Assembly: GCA_035553855.1 (NCBI GenBank)
Contig: DATMJO010000022.1
Span: forward strand, 1-64,000
From: JBBDYQ01 sp035553855
Lineage (GTDB): Bacteria; Actinomycetota; Thermoleophilia; Solirubrobacterales; Thermoleophilaceae
Reading direction: 5' to 3'
DNA: 64,000 nucleotides
Every line of letters starts with the position of its first letter. Positions within the stretch are counted from its first letter, which is position 1. A model generated the notes under the pieces. The model saw only the letters and a program-made list of their open reading frames with translations. It made no database searches and had not been told where the DNA came from. Both the position numbers and the translations under genes were made by a program. Shown in pieces: positions 8,740 to 17,602 of the stretch.

Positions 8740-10052
8740 CCGGCCTCCGTCAGCCGCTCCGCCACGAGGTGGACGTCGCCCGCGCCGAGCGTCACGAGGA
8801 CGTCCCCCGGCCCGAGTTCGCGGCGGAGGAAGCCCACCGCGTCGTCCATCCGCGGGATCCACTCGACCGGTGTGCCGTCGACCGCGTCCGCGATCGTTCG
8901 GCCGCTGACACCCGGCCAGTCCTCGGCGCGCTCCCGGGCGGCGTACACGTCGAGGACCAGGACGAGGTCGGCGAGCCCGAGCGCCCTCCCGAAGTCGGCG
9001 GCCAGATGGGCGGTGCGGGAGTAGAGGTGCGGCTGGAAGCAGGCCACGAGGCGGTCCGCGCCGAGCCCCCGCGCGGCGCGGAGCGTCGCGCTCACCTCGG
9101 TGGGATGGTGGGCGTAGTCGTCGAAGACGCGCGCGCCGGACGGCGTCTCACCGTGCTCCTCGAAGCGGCGGCCCGCCCCGCCGAAGCCGCCCAGTGCCTC
9201 CGCGGCGTCCGCGATCTCGACCCCGGCCTCCCGGCACGCGGCGAGCGCCGCAAGTGCGTTCAGGACGTTGTGCTCGCCGGGCACGCGCAGCTCGACGGTC
9301 GTCCCGTCCACCACGAAGCGGGACCCGAGCGGGAGCAGCTCGACCGACTCCGCCGCGAGCTCGCCCGCGCCGATGCCGTAGCTCGTCACGGGCGGCGGCA
9401 GGTCCACCCCCTCCCACGCGATCCGCGCCTCCGCGCGGCCGGCGAAGGTCGCGAAGGCCTGTTCGAGGTCCGCTGCGTCCGCGTAGGTCGCGTGGTGGTC
9501 CAGCTCGATGTTCGTCACGACCGCCACGTCGGGGTCGAGCTCCAGGAACGAGCGATCGGACTCGTCGGCCTCGACCACGATCCAGTCCCCGCCGCCCCAG
9601 GCGGCGTTCGAGCCGGTGCTCAGGAGCTCACCGCCGATCAGGTAGGCGGGGTCGCGCCCGCAGCCGATCAGCGCGTGCGCCGCCATCGAGGCGGTCGTGG
9701 TCTTGCCATGGGCGCCCGCGATGCAGATCGAGCGCTTCAGCGCCGCGACCTCGGCCAGCAGCTTCCCCCGATGGAGGGGCGGGGAGGCCGCCGCCTCGAG
9801 CTCGGGGTTGTCCGGCGCGATCGCCGTGGACACGACGACCTCCGCGCCCGGGGGCACGTTCGCCGCGGCGTGCCCCGCGCGGGGCTCGATCCCGGCCTCG
9901 CGGAGCCGCGTCAGGTAGGGCGATGCCGCCGCCCGGTCGGATCCGGTGACGGAGGCGCCGAGGGCCCGCGCCACGAGCGCCAGGCCACTCATCCCGGCGC
10001 CGCCGATCCCGACGAAGTGCAGCGCGCGGCCGGTCCAGGGGGCGTCACTCAC
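8736..10052 (-). CDS. murC: UDP-N-acetylmuramate--L-alanine ligase
   Basis: MurC is the ATP-dependent ligase that adds the first amino acid of the stem peptide. In the 438-residue protein the N-terminal nucleotide-binding loop is HFVGIGGAGMSGLA. The Mur-ligase ATP loop is GAHGKTTTASM, and the central block is EADESDRSFLELDPDVAVVTNIE. The C-terminal domain has FDDYAHHPTEV and CFQPHLYSRT. The start is GTG 10052, since upstream in-frame sequence has no family similarity. It follows the inserted island rather than murG, which in most genomes is its direct neighbour. Confidence 0.97.
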   Translation of the reverse strand: MSDAPWTGRALHFVGIGGAGMSGLALVARALGASVTGSDRAAASPYLTRLREAGIEPRAGHAAANVPPGAEVVVSTAIAPDNPELEAAASPPLHRGKLLAEVAALKRSICIAGAHGKTTTASMAAHALIGCGRDPAYLIGGELLSTGSNAAWGGGDWIVVEADESDRSFLELDPDVAVVTNIELDHHATYADAADLEQAFATFAGRAEARIAWEGVDLPPPVTSYGIGAGELAAESVELLPLGSRFVVDGTTVELRVPGEHNVLNALAALAACREAGVEIADAAEALGGFGGAGRRFEEHGETPSGARVFDDYAHHPTEVSATLRAARGLGADRLVACFQPHLYSRTAHLAADFGRALGLADLVLVLDVYAARERAEDWPGVSGRTIADAVDGTPVEWIPRMDDAVGFLRRELGPGDVLVTLGAGDVHLVAERLTEAG

Positions 10053-10083
10053 CGGGCCGCACGATAGAGCGCCGGGTGGCGGC

Positions 10084-11043
10084 TCAGGCGGCGATGCGCA
10101 CGTCTTCGCCCGCGAACGACGCGGGGAATCCCTCGCGCCAGCTTCCGAAGCCCGGATTCCAGCCGAGCCCGGCGCGGGCGCGGGCGTTCGACGCACCCAC
10201 CTGGCGGGTGCCGTAGTGGACGCTGACGCTCCCCGCCGCCAGCCTGGCGAGGAAGGCGGGAACCCGCCGCGGCGGCGGCGCCCCGAGCGCCGCCGCGTAC
10301 GCGGGCAGCCAGTCGCGGAGCGGTGCGGGCTCGTCGTCGACCACGTTCAGCACTCCCTCGCCGCGGTCGAGGGCCAGCACCGTGGCGTCCGCCGCGTCAT
10401 GGGTGTGGACGAACGAGAAGACCCCGGCGCCCGAGCCGACGATCGGGAAGCGCCGCGCCCGCACCGCATCCGCGATGTCGCCGTCGGCCGCGTAGGACGT
10501 GCCCGGCCCGTACAGATAGCCGTAGCGGAGCACGACGCCCTCGATCCCGTCGGTGCCGGTGACCCCGCGCTCGAGCGTCGCGACGGACCCCGTGGCCTCC
10601 GCCATCGCTCGCGGGCCGTCGAGGTAGAGGGGCGCGGACTCGTCGGCGACCGGCTCGCCTCCGGGGCGGACCACGAAGGAGATGCTCTGGGCGATCACCC
10701 GTCGCGCGCCGGTCTCGCGGGCGATCTCCACCAGGGCGGGCCCGACCTCCGCGCGCAGGCGATTGGTCTCGGCGATCCACTCCCCGTAGCGGCGCGGGTT
10801 GAAGGGCGCCGACAGCGCTGTCAGCTGGTTGATCACGACCTCGGGGCGAGCCGCCTCCACCGCCGCGCGAAGCGCATCGAGGTCGAACGCGTCGAGGACG
10901 GCCGGCTCGACGCCGGCGGCGCGCAGGCGAGCCGCCCCGTCGTCCGAGCGGGTGGTCCCCACCACCTCGTGGCCGGCCGCGACGAGGCGCTCGCAGAGCG
11001 GCCGGCCGACCGCGCCCGTGGCGCCGGCGACGAGGACGCGCAT
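10084..11043 (-). CDS. NAD(P)-dependent epimerase/dehydratase (extended SDR fold)
   Basis: The 319-residue protein opens with MRVLVAGATGAVGRPL, a Rossmann GxxGxxG nucleotide loop of the NAD-dependent epimerase family. YGYLYGPGTSYA occupies the active-site Tyr region, and VFSFVHTHDAADATV matches the substrate-domain VHVDDVA block. The substrate is unknown; members act on nucleotide sugars or quinone-like compounds. The ATG start shares one base with the stop of the small membrane protein upstream, so the two are co-transcribed. It belongs to the island separating murG from murC. Confidence 0.8.
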   Translation of the reverse strand: MRVLVAGATGAVGRPLCERLVAAGHEVVGTTRSDDGAARLRAAGVEPAVLDAFDLDALRAAVEAARPEVVINQLTALSAPFNPRRYGEWIAETNRLRAEVGPALVEIARETGARRVIAQSISFVVRPGGEPVADESAPLYLDGPRAMAEATGSVATLERGVTGTDGIEGVVLRYGYLYGPGTSYAADGDIADAVRARRFPIVGSGAGVFSFVHTHDAADATVLALDRGEGVLNVVDDEPAPLRDWLPAYAAALGAPPPRRVPAFLARLAAGSVSVHYGTRQVGASNARARAGLGWNPGFGSWREGFPASFAGEDVRIAA

Positions 11044-11441
11044 CAGGCGCCCCTCCCGGCGGCGTCGCGCCGCCTGGCCCCCGCGAGCAGCGCCCACAGG
11101 AGCAGCGTGCCGATCGACAGCGAGACCGCGTCGGCCACGCCGAGCCAGCCGGGCTCGGCCTCGCCGATGTCGACGAAGTGGTTCACGGAATGGAGCGCGA
11201 AGTGCGCCACCGCGAGCGCGAGCACCGGGACCCGCCAGGACGGGACGCGCACAGCCACGACGAGCGCGAGCCCGAGCGCAAGCTCCCAGCTCGCGTTGTC
11301 GCGGATGTAGTGGTCGTTCTGCACGCCGAACGGCCCGACCTCCTCGAAGAAGGTCCCCGGCGCGACGACCTGGAACAGGCCGATCGCAAGCTGGTACGCG
11401 GCGAAGACCACCAGCCCGGCCCTGATGCGGTCGCCGCTCAT
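11043..11441 (-). CDS. Small integral membrane protein, function unknown
   Basis: I do not recognise a specific family. The 132-residue protein has four likely membrane helices: GLVVFAAYQLAIGLFQVVA, a second near LALGLALVVAV, a third at VPVLALAVAHFALHSV and a fourth at AVSLSIGTLLLWALLA. It carries polar residues (NHFVD, NDHYIRDNASWE) between them, somewhat like DoxX or DUF4345-type proteins. It is coupled to the epimerase gene downstream and divergent from the MocR-type regulator, whose operator region lies between them, so that regulator may control this pair. Confidence 0.65.
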   Translation of the reverse strand: MSGDRIRAGLVVFAAYQLAIGLFQVVAPGTFFEEVGPFGVQNDHYIRDNASWELALGLALVVAVRVPSWRVPVLALAVAHFALHSVNHFVDIGEAEPGWLGVADAVSLSIGTLLLWALLAGARRRDAAGRGA

Positions 11442-11463
11442 GGGCGCAGGCTATATCCTCAAG

Positions 11464-11509
11464 TGGTTCCCGGAAAGGACCAATCAGTTGTCGCAAACGG
11501 GTACCACTT
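11464..11509. promoter_or_regulatory. Candidate MocR/GntR operator between divergent genes
   Basis: TGGTTCC (11464-11470) faces GGACCA (11477-11482) as an imperfect inverted repeat, and AAGTGGT (11461-11467) matches ACCACTT (11503-11509). The elements overlap the probable translation start of the regulator and lie next to the start of the divergent membrane protein. This fits autoregulation by a MocR-type protein, but the exact site is inferred from symmetry only. Confidence 0.4.
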
Positions 11510-12897
11510 CAGGGAGCGCCGACCTCCTGCTCCCGCCGCTTCAGGGTCGCGGCAAGCGCGGGGCGCTCGAGCGTGAGCTGCGCGACGCGATCCGCTCCGG
11601 ACGCCTGAAGCCCGGCGCCCCGCTGCCCTCCACCCGCGACCTCGCCGCGCGCATCGGGAGCTCGCGGCGCCTCGTCGTCGAGGCCTACTCGCAGCTCAGC
11701 GCCGAGGGCTACCTCGTCGCCCGGCGCGGGTCCGGGACGCGGGTCGCGGGCGTCGGCGCCGGAGAGCGCCGCGGGCCGCCGCCGGGGCGCGACCGCCGGG
11801 CTCAGGCGAGGCCGCCCCGCTACGACCTGTTCCCAGGCTCCCCCGACCTCGCGCTCTTCCCCCGCAGGGACTGGGGACGGGCGCTCCGTGCCGCCCTGCT
11901 CGATGCGCCCCCCGCCCAGCTCGGCTACCCGCCCCCGGCCGGCCTCGAGCCCCTCCGCGAAGCGCTCGCCGAGCATCTGGGACGGGTGCGCGGCGCGCTC
12001 GCCGGCCCCGGCGACGTGCTCGTGACGAGCGGGTACGTGCAGGGCCTCCGCCTGGTCGCCGAGGTGCTGCGCGAGCGGGGGGTCACCCGCGTCGCCGTCG
12101 AGGATCCCGGCTTCCACGTCGCCTGGGGCGTGCTCGGCGCGGCGGGCGTCGAGACCGTGCCGGTGCCCGTGGACGAGGACGGGATCGTCGCCGGGCGGCT
12201 CGCCGCGACGGGAGCCGGAGCGGCGCTCGTGACCCCCGCCCACCAGTTCCCGCTCGGCGTGGTCCTGTCGGCGTCCCGCCGGGCCGAGCTGGTCGAGTGG
12301 GCCCGCGCCGCGGGAGCGCTCGTGATCGAGGACGACTACGACGCCGAGATACGCCATGAGCGGGAGCCGGTGGGCTCGCTGCAGGGCCTCGCGCCCGACG
12401 TCGTGACACAGCTCGGAACCGTCTCCAAGACCCTGGCTCCCGGGCTGCGGATCGGCTGGATGGTGGGCCCGGCCGAGATCGTGGACGCGGTCGCCGCGCG
12501 CAAGCTCCTCCACGACATGGGCACCGCTGCGCTGGGGCAGCTCGCGCTGGCGGGGATGCTCCGCTCCGGCGCGTTCGACCGTCATGTCCGCGCCTGCACC
12601 ATCCGTTACCGCGCCAAGCGCGAGGCGCTGCTCTCCGGGCTCGCGGAGCACCTGCCGTCGGCGCGCGTGCGGGGCATCGCGGCGGGACTCCACGCTGTGG
12701 TGGCGATTCCCGAGATCGGGCGGGTCGGCCCGCTGCTCGCCGCGGCAGAGCGGCGCGGCGTACGCGCGTACCCCGTGATGAGGCACGACTGGAGGTCCGC
12801 GGACGGCCTCCTGGTCCTCGGCTACGCGGGCCTGGGCGAGGGCGAGCTGCGGCAGGCGGCCGGGCTGCTCGGCGAGGCAGTCGCGGAGACAGCCTGA
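11488..12897 (+). CDS. MocR/PdxR-type transcriptional regulator (GntR HTH plus aminotransferase-like domain)
   Basis: Proteins of this group join a GntR winged helix to a fold-type-I PLP domain that senses PLP or amino-group ligands. Here the HTH is near residues 20-85 (ELRDAIRSGRLKPGAPLPST, then GSSRRLVVEAYSQL). The PLP domain follows, with PLP lysine region TVSKTLAPGLRIGWM and EDDYDAEIRHE. I favour TTG 11488 (469 residues) because AAAGGA lies 8 nt upstream; ATG codons at 11425 and 11440 are in frame but would cross the candidate operator and the divergent gene start. Likely target: the divergent membrane-protein and epimerase pair. Confidence 0.85.
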   Translation: MSQTGTTSGSADLLLPPLQGRGKRGALERELRDAIRSGRLKPGAPLPSTRDLAARIGSSRRLVVEAYSQLSAEGYLVARRGSGTRVAGVGAGERRGPPPGRDRRAQARPPRYDLFPGSPDLALFPRRDWGRALRAALLDAPPAQLGYPPPAGLEPLREALAEHLGRVRGALAGPGDVLVTSGYVQGLRLVAEVLRERGVTRVAVEDPGFHVAWGVLGAAGVETVPVPVDEDGIVAGRLAATGAGAALVTPAHQFPLGVVLSASRRAELVEWARAAGALVIEDDYDAEIRHEREPVGSLQGLAPDVVTQLGTVSKTLAPGLRIGWMVGPAEIVDAVAARKLLHDMGTAALGQLALAGMLRSGAFDRHVRACTIRYRAKREALLSGLAEHLPSARVRGIAAGLHAVVAIPEIGRVGPLLAAAERRGVRAYPVMRHDWRSADGLLVLGYAGLGEGELRQAAGLLGEAVAETA

Positions 12898-12903
12898 GGC
12901 CGC

Positions 12904-14010
12904 TCAGCCGCCGTTCCGGCGCACGCGGAAGAGCGGGAGGTCCCCGCGCAAGCCGCGCACCGGGCGCTTGCCCGCGAACGACCAGTTCCAGCCCGCCTCG
13001 CACGCGTCGCGGAGCTGCTCGGTCGCGAGCGCGCTGCCGGGGCGGGCGATCCCGGTGAGCCGGCTCGCCAGGTTGACCGGCCGGCCGTACCAGTCGGCGG
13101 AGCGCCGCAAGGCCTCCCCCGCCGCCAGCCCGCAGCGGAGCTGCGGGAACTGCTCGCCCTCGGCGTCCGCGGCATCGATCAGCGTGAGGGCCCCTTCGAC
13201 GAGCGCGTCGGCGTCAGGAGAGACGAGCATCGCCGCGTCGCCGATCAGCTTCACGAGCCGGATCGGGCCCGTGGCGACCGCTGCCGCGATCGCCTCGAGG
13301 CGGGACGCGATGTCGCCCAGCTCGTCGGGCCGGATCTGCTCGCCGAGCCGGGTGAATCCCACGAGATCGGCGAAGCAGACGGCGGTCCAGCGCGTCGCGC
13401 CCCCGTCGCCGGCGGGCTCGCCGATCGACACGACCGCGTTGCGCGCGAGCTGGAGGCGATGCTGGTCGAGGACGTAGCCGAGCAGAGGGTCGACGAGCGG
13501 CCGCAGCTCACGCGTCGCCTCGGCCCAGCCGATGGCGATGTCGAGCTCGCTCGCCTCGCGGGCGGCGAAGGCGGCGCCCAGGGCATCCGTCTCCGCCTCG
13601 GCTATCGCCGCCATCGAGCGCCCCAGCACCCGCGTCACGGCGACGATCGCCTCCGGCGGGATGCCGGCGTCCATGAACGCGCGAATGCCGCCGATGACCC
13701 GCACGGCGCGCTCGTCGTAGGTCGGCTCGTCGTCGCCCGGGACCGCGAGCCCGAGCGAGCGCTGGAGCTCGTCCAGCAGCGCCGTCTCGACGCCGGTCTC
13801 CTCGGCGAGCCGGGAGCGGGTGATGGTGGCATCGCCGGTGAGGATCCGCTCGACGGGCAGCAGAGCGAGCCTCCCCTCCTCGACGGCCCGCCGGAGCTCC
13901 GCGAGCGGGACGCCGTCCGCCTCCATCCGCCGCAGCAGCTCGAGACGGGCCTCGCGCGCGGCCCCGTCGAGCCCTTCGAGCAGGCCCTCGGCCTCGAAGT
14001 CGGTCGGCAC
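12904..14010 (-). CDS. Class III adenylate cyclase with N-terminal regulatory domain (Rv1264-like)
   Basis: The 368-residue protein has an all-helical N-terminal half (about 1-195) and a C-terminal cyclase homology domain. The metal-binding aspartates are in VCFADLVGFTRLGE and KLIGDAAMLV, and the Asn/Arg of the catalytic face in GRPVNLASRLTGIARPG. All appear intact, so an active cAMP-forming enzyme is likely. The architecture matches Mycobacterium tuberculosis Rv1264, whose N-terminal domain inhibits the cyclase in a pH-dependent way. No membrane helix is seen. It sits between murG and the MocR regulator, inside the dcw cluster. GTG start at 14010. Confidence 0.88.
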   Translation of the reverse strand: MPTDFEAEGLLEGLDGAAREARLELLRRMEADGVPLAELRRAVEEGRLALLPVERILTGDATITRSRLAEETGVETALLDELQRSLGLAVPGDDEPTYDERAVRVIGGIRAFMDAGIPPEAIVAVTRVLGRSMAAIAEAETDALGAAFAAREASELDIAIGWAEATRELRPLVDPLLGYVLDQHRLQLARNAVVSIGEPAGDGGATRWTAVCFADLVGFTRLGEQIRPDELGDIASRLEAIAAAVATGPIRLVKLIGDAAMLVSPDADALVEGALTLIDAADAEGEQFPQLRCGLAAGEALRRSADWYGRPVNLASRLTGIARPGSALATEQLRDACEAGWNWSFAGKRPVRGLRGDLPLFRVRRNGG

Positions 14011-14031
14011 GGGCGTCAGCGTACCCGCGGC

Positions 14032-15138
14032 TCAGCCGCGCCGACCGCGCAAGCGCCCCCGTCGCGGCGCCGCCGCGAGCCGGAGCGTCTCGCGGGCGAT
14101 ACGCTCGGCCGCGTCCGGCCGCGCGATTTCGAGCGCGGCGCGGCGCATGGCGCCGAGACGCTCCCGTGAGCCGACGAGAGCCCCGACCTCGCGCGCGAGC
14201 CGCGCGCCGTCGAGCTCCCCGTCGGCGACGACCACCGCGGCCCCTCCGTCGGCCATCCAGCGGGCGTTGCCCGCCTGGTGGTCGGCGGTGGCATGCGGGT
14301 ACGGGACGAGGACCGACGGCAGGCCCGCCGCGGCCAGCTCGAACACGGAACCGCCCGCCCGGGCGACGGCGAGGTCCGCCGCGGCGTACGCGTCGCCGAA
14401 CGGCTCGACGTATGACTCCAGGCGGTAGTGAGGCGGGTTCCCCGCCTCCGCGAGCCGCTCCGCCACCCAGACGTGGTCGCGCGTCCCGGTCACGTGCAGC
14501 ACAGCGACGGGAGCGAGCGGGCAGAAGGCATCGAGCGCAGCCTCGTTGACGGTCCGCGCTCCGAGCGACCCTCCGAAGACGAGCACGCACGTCTCGTCGG
14601 GGCGGATCCCGAAGCGCTCCCGCGCGCGGACCGGGTCGGACTGCGTCACCGCCGCCGGGATCGGGCGGCCCACGACCTGGTAGCGCGGCCCCGCTCGACC
14701 GGCGAGGGGGAACGCGAGAAACACGCGATCGGCCAGCGGGGCGAGCATCCTGTTGGAGATCCCGAGGTGGCTGTCGGCCTCGGTGAGGACGAGCGGCAGC
14801 CCCATGCTCGCCGCCGCGAGGCCGACCGGGCCCGCGACGTAGCCGCCTCCGCCGATCACGGCGTCGGCCCCCAGCCGGCGGAGCAGGCGCCGCGCCTTCG
14901 CCGCTGCGCCCGCGGCCAGGCCCGCCGCCCGCGCAGCCCGCGCGGGACTGCGGCGGTCGAGGCCCTCGACGCGCAGCTCGTGGAACGGGTACCCGTGACG
15001 GGGTACCACCTGCGCCTCGGCGCGACCGCCGCCCGCGAACTCGACCTCGGCGCCCTCAGCCCGCAGCGCGTCGGCTATGGCCAGCGCGGGCACGACGTGC
15101 CCCGCCGTCCCGCCGGCCGCGATCACGATCCGTGGCAT
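14032..15138 (-). CDS. murG: UDP-GlcNAc--MurNAc-pentapeptide-PP-undecaprenol GlcNAc transferase
   Basis: MurG converts lipid I to lipid II on the inner face of the membrane. The 368-residue GT-B fold protein starts MPRIVIAAGGTAGHVVPALA, the family's first G-loop. FGGSLGARTVNEA is the second G-loop, and ARAGGSVFELAAAGLPSVLVPYPHATADHQ is the UDP-GlcNAc binding region. The ATG at 15138 lies 83 nt inside the 3' end of ftsW, an overlap much longer than elsewhere in the cluster. murC, its usual neighbour, is displaced by the island at 10084-14010. Confidence 0.96.
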   Translation of the reverse strand: MPRIVIAAGGTAGHVVPALAIADALRAEGAEVEFAGGGRAEAQVVPRHGYPFHELRVEGLDRRSPARAARAAGLAAGAAAKARRLLRRLGADAVIGGGGYVAGPVGLAAASMGLPLVLTEADSHLGISNRMLAPLADRVFLAFPLAGRAGPRYQVVGRPIPAAVTQSDPVRARERFGIRPDETCVLVFGGSLGARTVNEAALDAFCPLAPVAVLHVTGTRDHVWVAERLAEAGNPPHYRLESYVEPFGDAYAAADLAVARAGGSVFELAAAGLPSVLVPYPHATADHQAGNARWMADGGAAVVVADGELDGARLAREVGALVGSRERLGAMRRAALEIARPDAAERIARETLRLAAAPRRGRLRGRRG

Positions 15139-16273
15139 CGCGCCCCCCGTCCAGCGCGCGCAGCCGGGTCTTCCCGCGGCCGCTCGCGATGTCGAGCAGT
15201 ATCCCCATCGCCCCGAGCAGGACGATCATGTTCGTGCCGCCGTAGGAGATCAGCGGGAGCGGAACGCCCGTGAGCGGGGCCATGCCCATCACGGCGAAGA
15301 AGTTGAGCACCGCCTGGCAGAGGACGAGCGACGTGATCCCCGTTGCGAGCAGCTTGGCGTGGCGGTCGCGCGCGGCCTTCGCGGTGCGCAGGCCGGCATA
15401 GCCGATGATCCCGTAGAGGGCGACCAGCCCCGCGATCCCGACCAGCCCGAGCTCCTCGCCGATGATCGCGAGGATCATGTCGGTGTGGGCCTCGGGCAGG
15501 TAGAAGATCTTCTGGACCGACTCGCCGAGCCCGACGCCGAACAGCCCGCCTGAGCCGATCGCGATCATGGCCTGCACCGCCTGGAAGCCTGTGTCCCCGG
15601 CGTCCGACCAGGGGTCGAGGAACGCGGTCAGGCGCTCCCGCCGGTAGGGCTCGGCGAGCGCGAGCACGAGCGCGAGCGCCGCCAGGCCGCCGCCGAGGCG
15701 CAGCAGGATCCGCAGGGGTGTCCCCGCCGCGACGAGCAGCGCCGCCAGCGCGAAGCAGATGACCATCGACGTGCCCATGTCGGGCTGCGCCATCAGCAGG
15801 GCGCACGCCACGGCGACGACGGTGAGCAGCGGGCGGAACAGCGTGCCCACCGACTTCACGCACCCCGGGCGGCTCGCCAGCACCTGCGCCGCCCAGAGGA
15901 CGAGCGCGACCTTGAGGATCTCCGAGGGCTGGAACTGGAGCGGCCCCGCGCCGATCCAGCGCGTGGCCCCGTTGACGCTGACGCCGATGCCCGGAACCAT
16001 CACGGCCACGGTCAGCCCGAACGAGACCGCGAGCAGCGGCCCCGTCGCCCGCCGCACGAGCGCGAGCCCGTGGCGGGAGAGGAAGTGCAGCGCGAGGAGG
16101 CCCAGGGCGCCGAAGAGCAGGTAGCGCTTGAGGAAGTAGGAGGGGTCCCCCTGGGGACCGAGGAGCGACTCGGCGGAGCTCGCCGAGTAGACCATCACGG
16201 CGCCTGCCGCGAACAGGCAGAGCGTGGCGGTGTAGAGGAGCGAGTGCTCGAGCGGCGGCTTGGCCCGGGCCAT
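15056..16273 (-). CDS. ftsW: Peptidoglycan glycosyltransferase FtsW (SEDS family)
   Basis: FtsW is the septal polymerase that works with the class B PBP. The 405-residue protein has about ten membrane helices. SEDS signatures seen are GATRWIGAGPLQFQPSEILK, AQPDMGTSMV, EAHTDMILAIIGEELG and GVPLPLISYGGTNM. The tail (GKTRLRALDGGRDATDRD onward) is polar, basic and cytoplasmic, and is encoded in the 83-nt overlap with murG. The ATG at 16273 is 30 nt after the murD stop. Confidence 0.96.
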   Translation of the reverse strand: MARAKPPLEHSLLYTATLCLFAAGAVMVYSASSAESLLGPQGDPSYFLKRYLLFGALGLLALHFLSRHGLALVRRATGPLLAVSFGLTVAVMVPGIGVSVNGATRWIGAGPLQFQPSEILKVALVLWAAQVLASRPGCVKSVGTLFRPLLTVVAVACALLMAQPDMGTSMVICFALAALLVAAGTPLRILLRLGGGLAALALVLALAEPYRRERLTAFLDPWSDAGDTGFQAVQAMIAIGSGGLFGVGLGESVQKIFYLPEAHTDMILAIIGEELGLVGIAGLVALYGIIGYAGLRTAKAARDRHAKLLATGITSLVLCQAVLNFFAVMGMAPLTGVPLPLISYGGTNMIVLLGAMGILLDIASGRGKTRLRALDGGRDATDRDRGRRDGGARRARAGHSRRAAG

Positions 16274-16303
16274 CCGGGATCTGTTCGACGCCGGGCCCCG
16301 GAA

Positions 16304-17602
16304 TCATTCCCGCGCCCGCACGAGCGCGCGGAAGACCTCGCCGCGATGCTCGTAGTCGTCGAACTGGTCGAAGCTCGCGCACGCCGGCGACAGCAGCACC
16401 ACCTCGCCCGGGCGCGCGGCCGCCCCGGCCCGCTCGACGGCCGTCTCGAGGTCGCCGCAGCGCTCCACCGCGACCCCGCTGCCCGCGAGATCCGACTCGA
16501 TCCGGGCGGCCGCCTCACCGATCAAGTAGACCGCCCGGCAGCGCGACGCCACCGGATCGCGGAGCGCTCCGAAGCCGCCGCCCTTCAGGCTCCCGCCGAG
16601 GATCGCGTGCACGCCGCCCTCGAAGGCGGCGATCCCCACGGCGGCCGACGCCACGTTCGTGGCCTTCGAGTCGTTCACCCACAGGACGCCGCCGGTCTCG
16701 GCGACCTCCTCGAGGCGGTGCGGCACACCCGCGAACGACGCGAGCGCCTCGCGCACGGCCTCCGGCGGGATGCCGCGGGCGAGCGCCGCGGCGGCGGCCG
16801 CCATCGCGTTCTCCAGGTTGTGCGCGCCGCGCAGGCGGACCTCGCCCGCGCCCATGAACGGCTCACCGCGCCAGACGAGCTCGGCGTCGCGGTGCGCGAG
16901 CTCCCCACAGTCGCCGCCGAAGACCACGACGTCCGCCCGCCCGCCGGCCGGCTCGAGGCCGACGGGCGCGACGGCGACATCGCCCTCGGCCTGCCGGGCG
17001 AAGATCCGCAGCTTCGCGTCGCGGTAGGCCTCGAAGCTGCCGTGGCGATCGAGGTGGTCCTCCTCGAGGTTCAGCAGCACGGCGCACTCGGGGGCGAACT
17101 CGACGGCGTCCTCCAGCTGGAAGCTCGAGCACTCGCAGACGACGACCGTGTCCGGCCCGGTCTCCCCCGCGAGCGCCGACAGCGGCTTCCCCACGTTCCC
17201 GGCGACCTCCACCGGCACGCCGGCCGCCCGGTGGATCGCGCCGAGCAGCTCCGTCGTCGTGGTCTTGCCGTTGGTGCCGGTGACCGCCACGAACTCGCCG
17301 GGCACGAGGCGCCAGCCCAGCTCGAGCTCGCCAAGCACCGGTGTCCCCCGCTCGCGGGCGGCTGCGATCACAGGCGCCTCCGCGGGGACGCCGGGGCTCT
17401 TCACCACGACGCCCGCGCGGTCGAGCAGCGCGACGCCGTCGGTGCCGAGATGGGCCTCGACCCCGAAAGGCGCCTCCGGGTGGCCCGTGTCGCAGGCGAT
17501 GACCTCGCCGTGGGCGGCGAGCGCGACCGCGGCGGCGCGGCCCGAGCGCGCCAGCCCGACGACGAGGTAGGGACCGTCCGGGAGCGGCGGGCGCTCCTTC
17601 AC
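16304..17602 (-). CDS. murD: UDP-N-acetylmuramoylalanine--D-glutamate ligase
   Basis: MurD adds D-Glu to UDP-MurNAc-L-Ala using ATP. In the 432-residue protein the N-terminal Rossmann part has LVVGLARSGRAAAVAL. The ATP loop is VTGTNGKTTTTELL, and the middle block is LNLEEDHLDRHGSFEAYRDA. The C-terminal domain has VPHRLEEV and WVNDSKATN. The GTG start overlaps the mraY stop by 4 nt; the open frame upstream of it is antisense or out-of-register sequence over mraY. Confidence 0.96.
   Translation of the reverse strand: MKERPPLPDGPYLVVGLARSGRAAAVALAAHGEVIACDTGHPEAPFGVEAHLGTDGVALLDRAGVVVKSPGVPAEAPVIAAARERGTPVLGELELGWRLVPGEFVAVTGTNGKTTTTELLGAIHRAAGVPVEVAGNVGKPLSALAGETGPDTVVVCECSSFQLEDAVEFAPECAVLLNLEEDHLDRHGSFEAYRDAKLRIFARQAEGDVAVAPVGLEPAGGRADVVVFGGDCGELAHRDAELVWRGEPFMGAGEVRLRGAHNLENAMAAAAAALARGIPPEAVREALASFAGVPHRLEEVAETGGVLWVNDSKATNVASAAVGIAAFEGGVHAILGGSLKGGGFGALRDPVASRCRAVYLIGEAAARIESDLAGSGVAVERCGDLETAVERAGAAARPGEVVLLSPACASFDQFDDYEHRGEVFRALVRARE

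Noticed and set aside
15056..15138. Frameshift error explaining the ftsW/murG overlap
   Set aside because: Both proteins have complete motifs and plausible ends; the tail of FtsW is merely polar and basic, as in other FtsW proteins.
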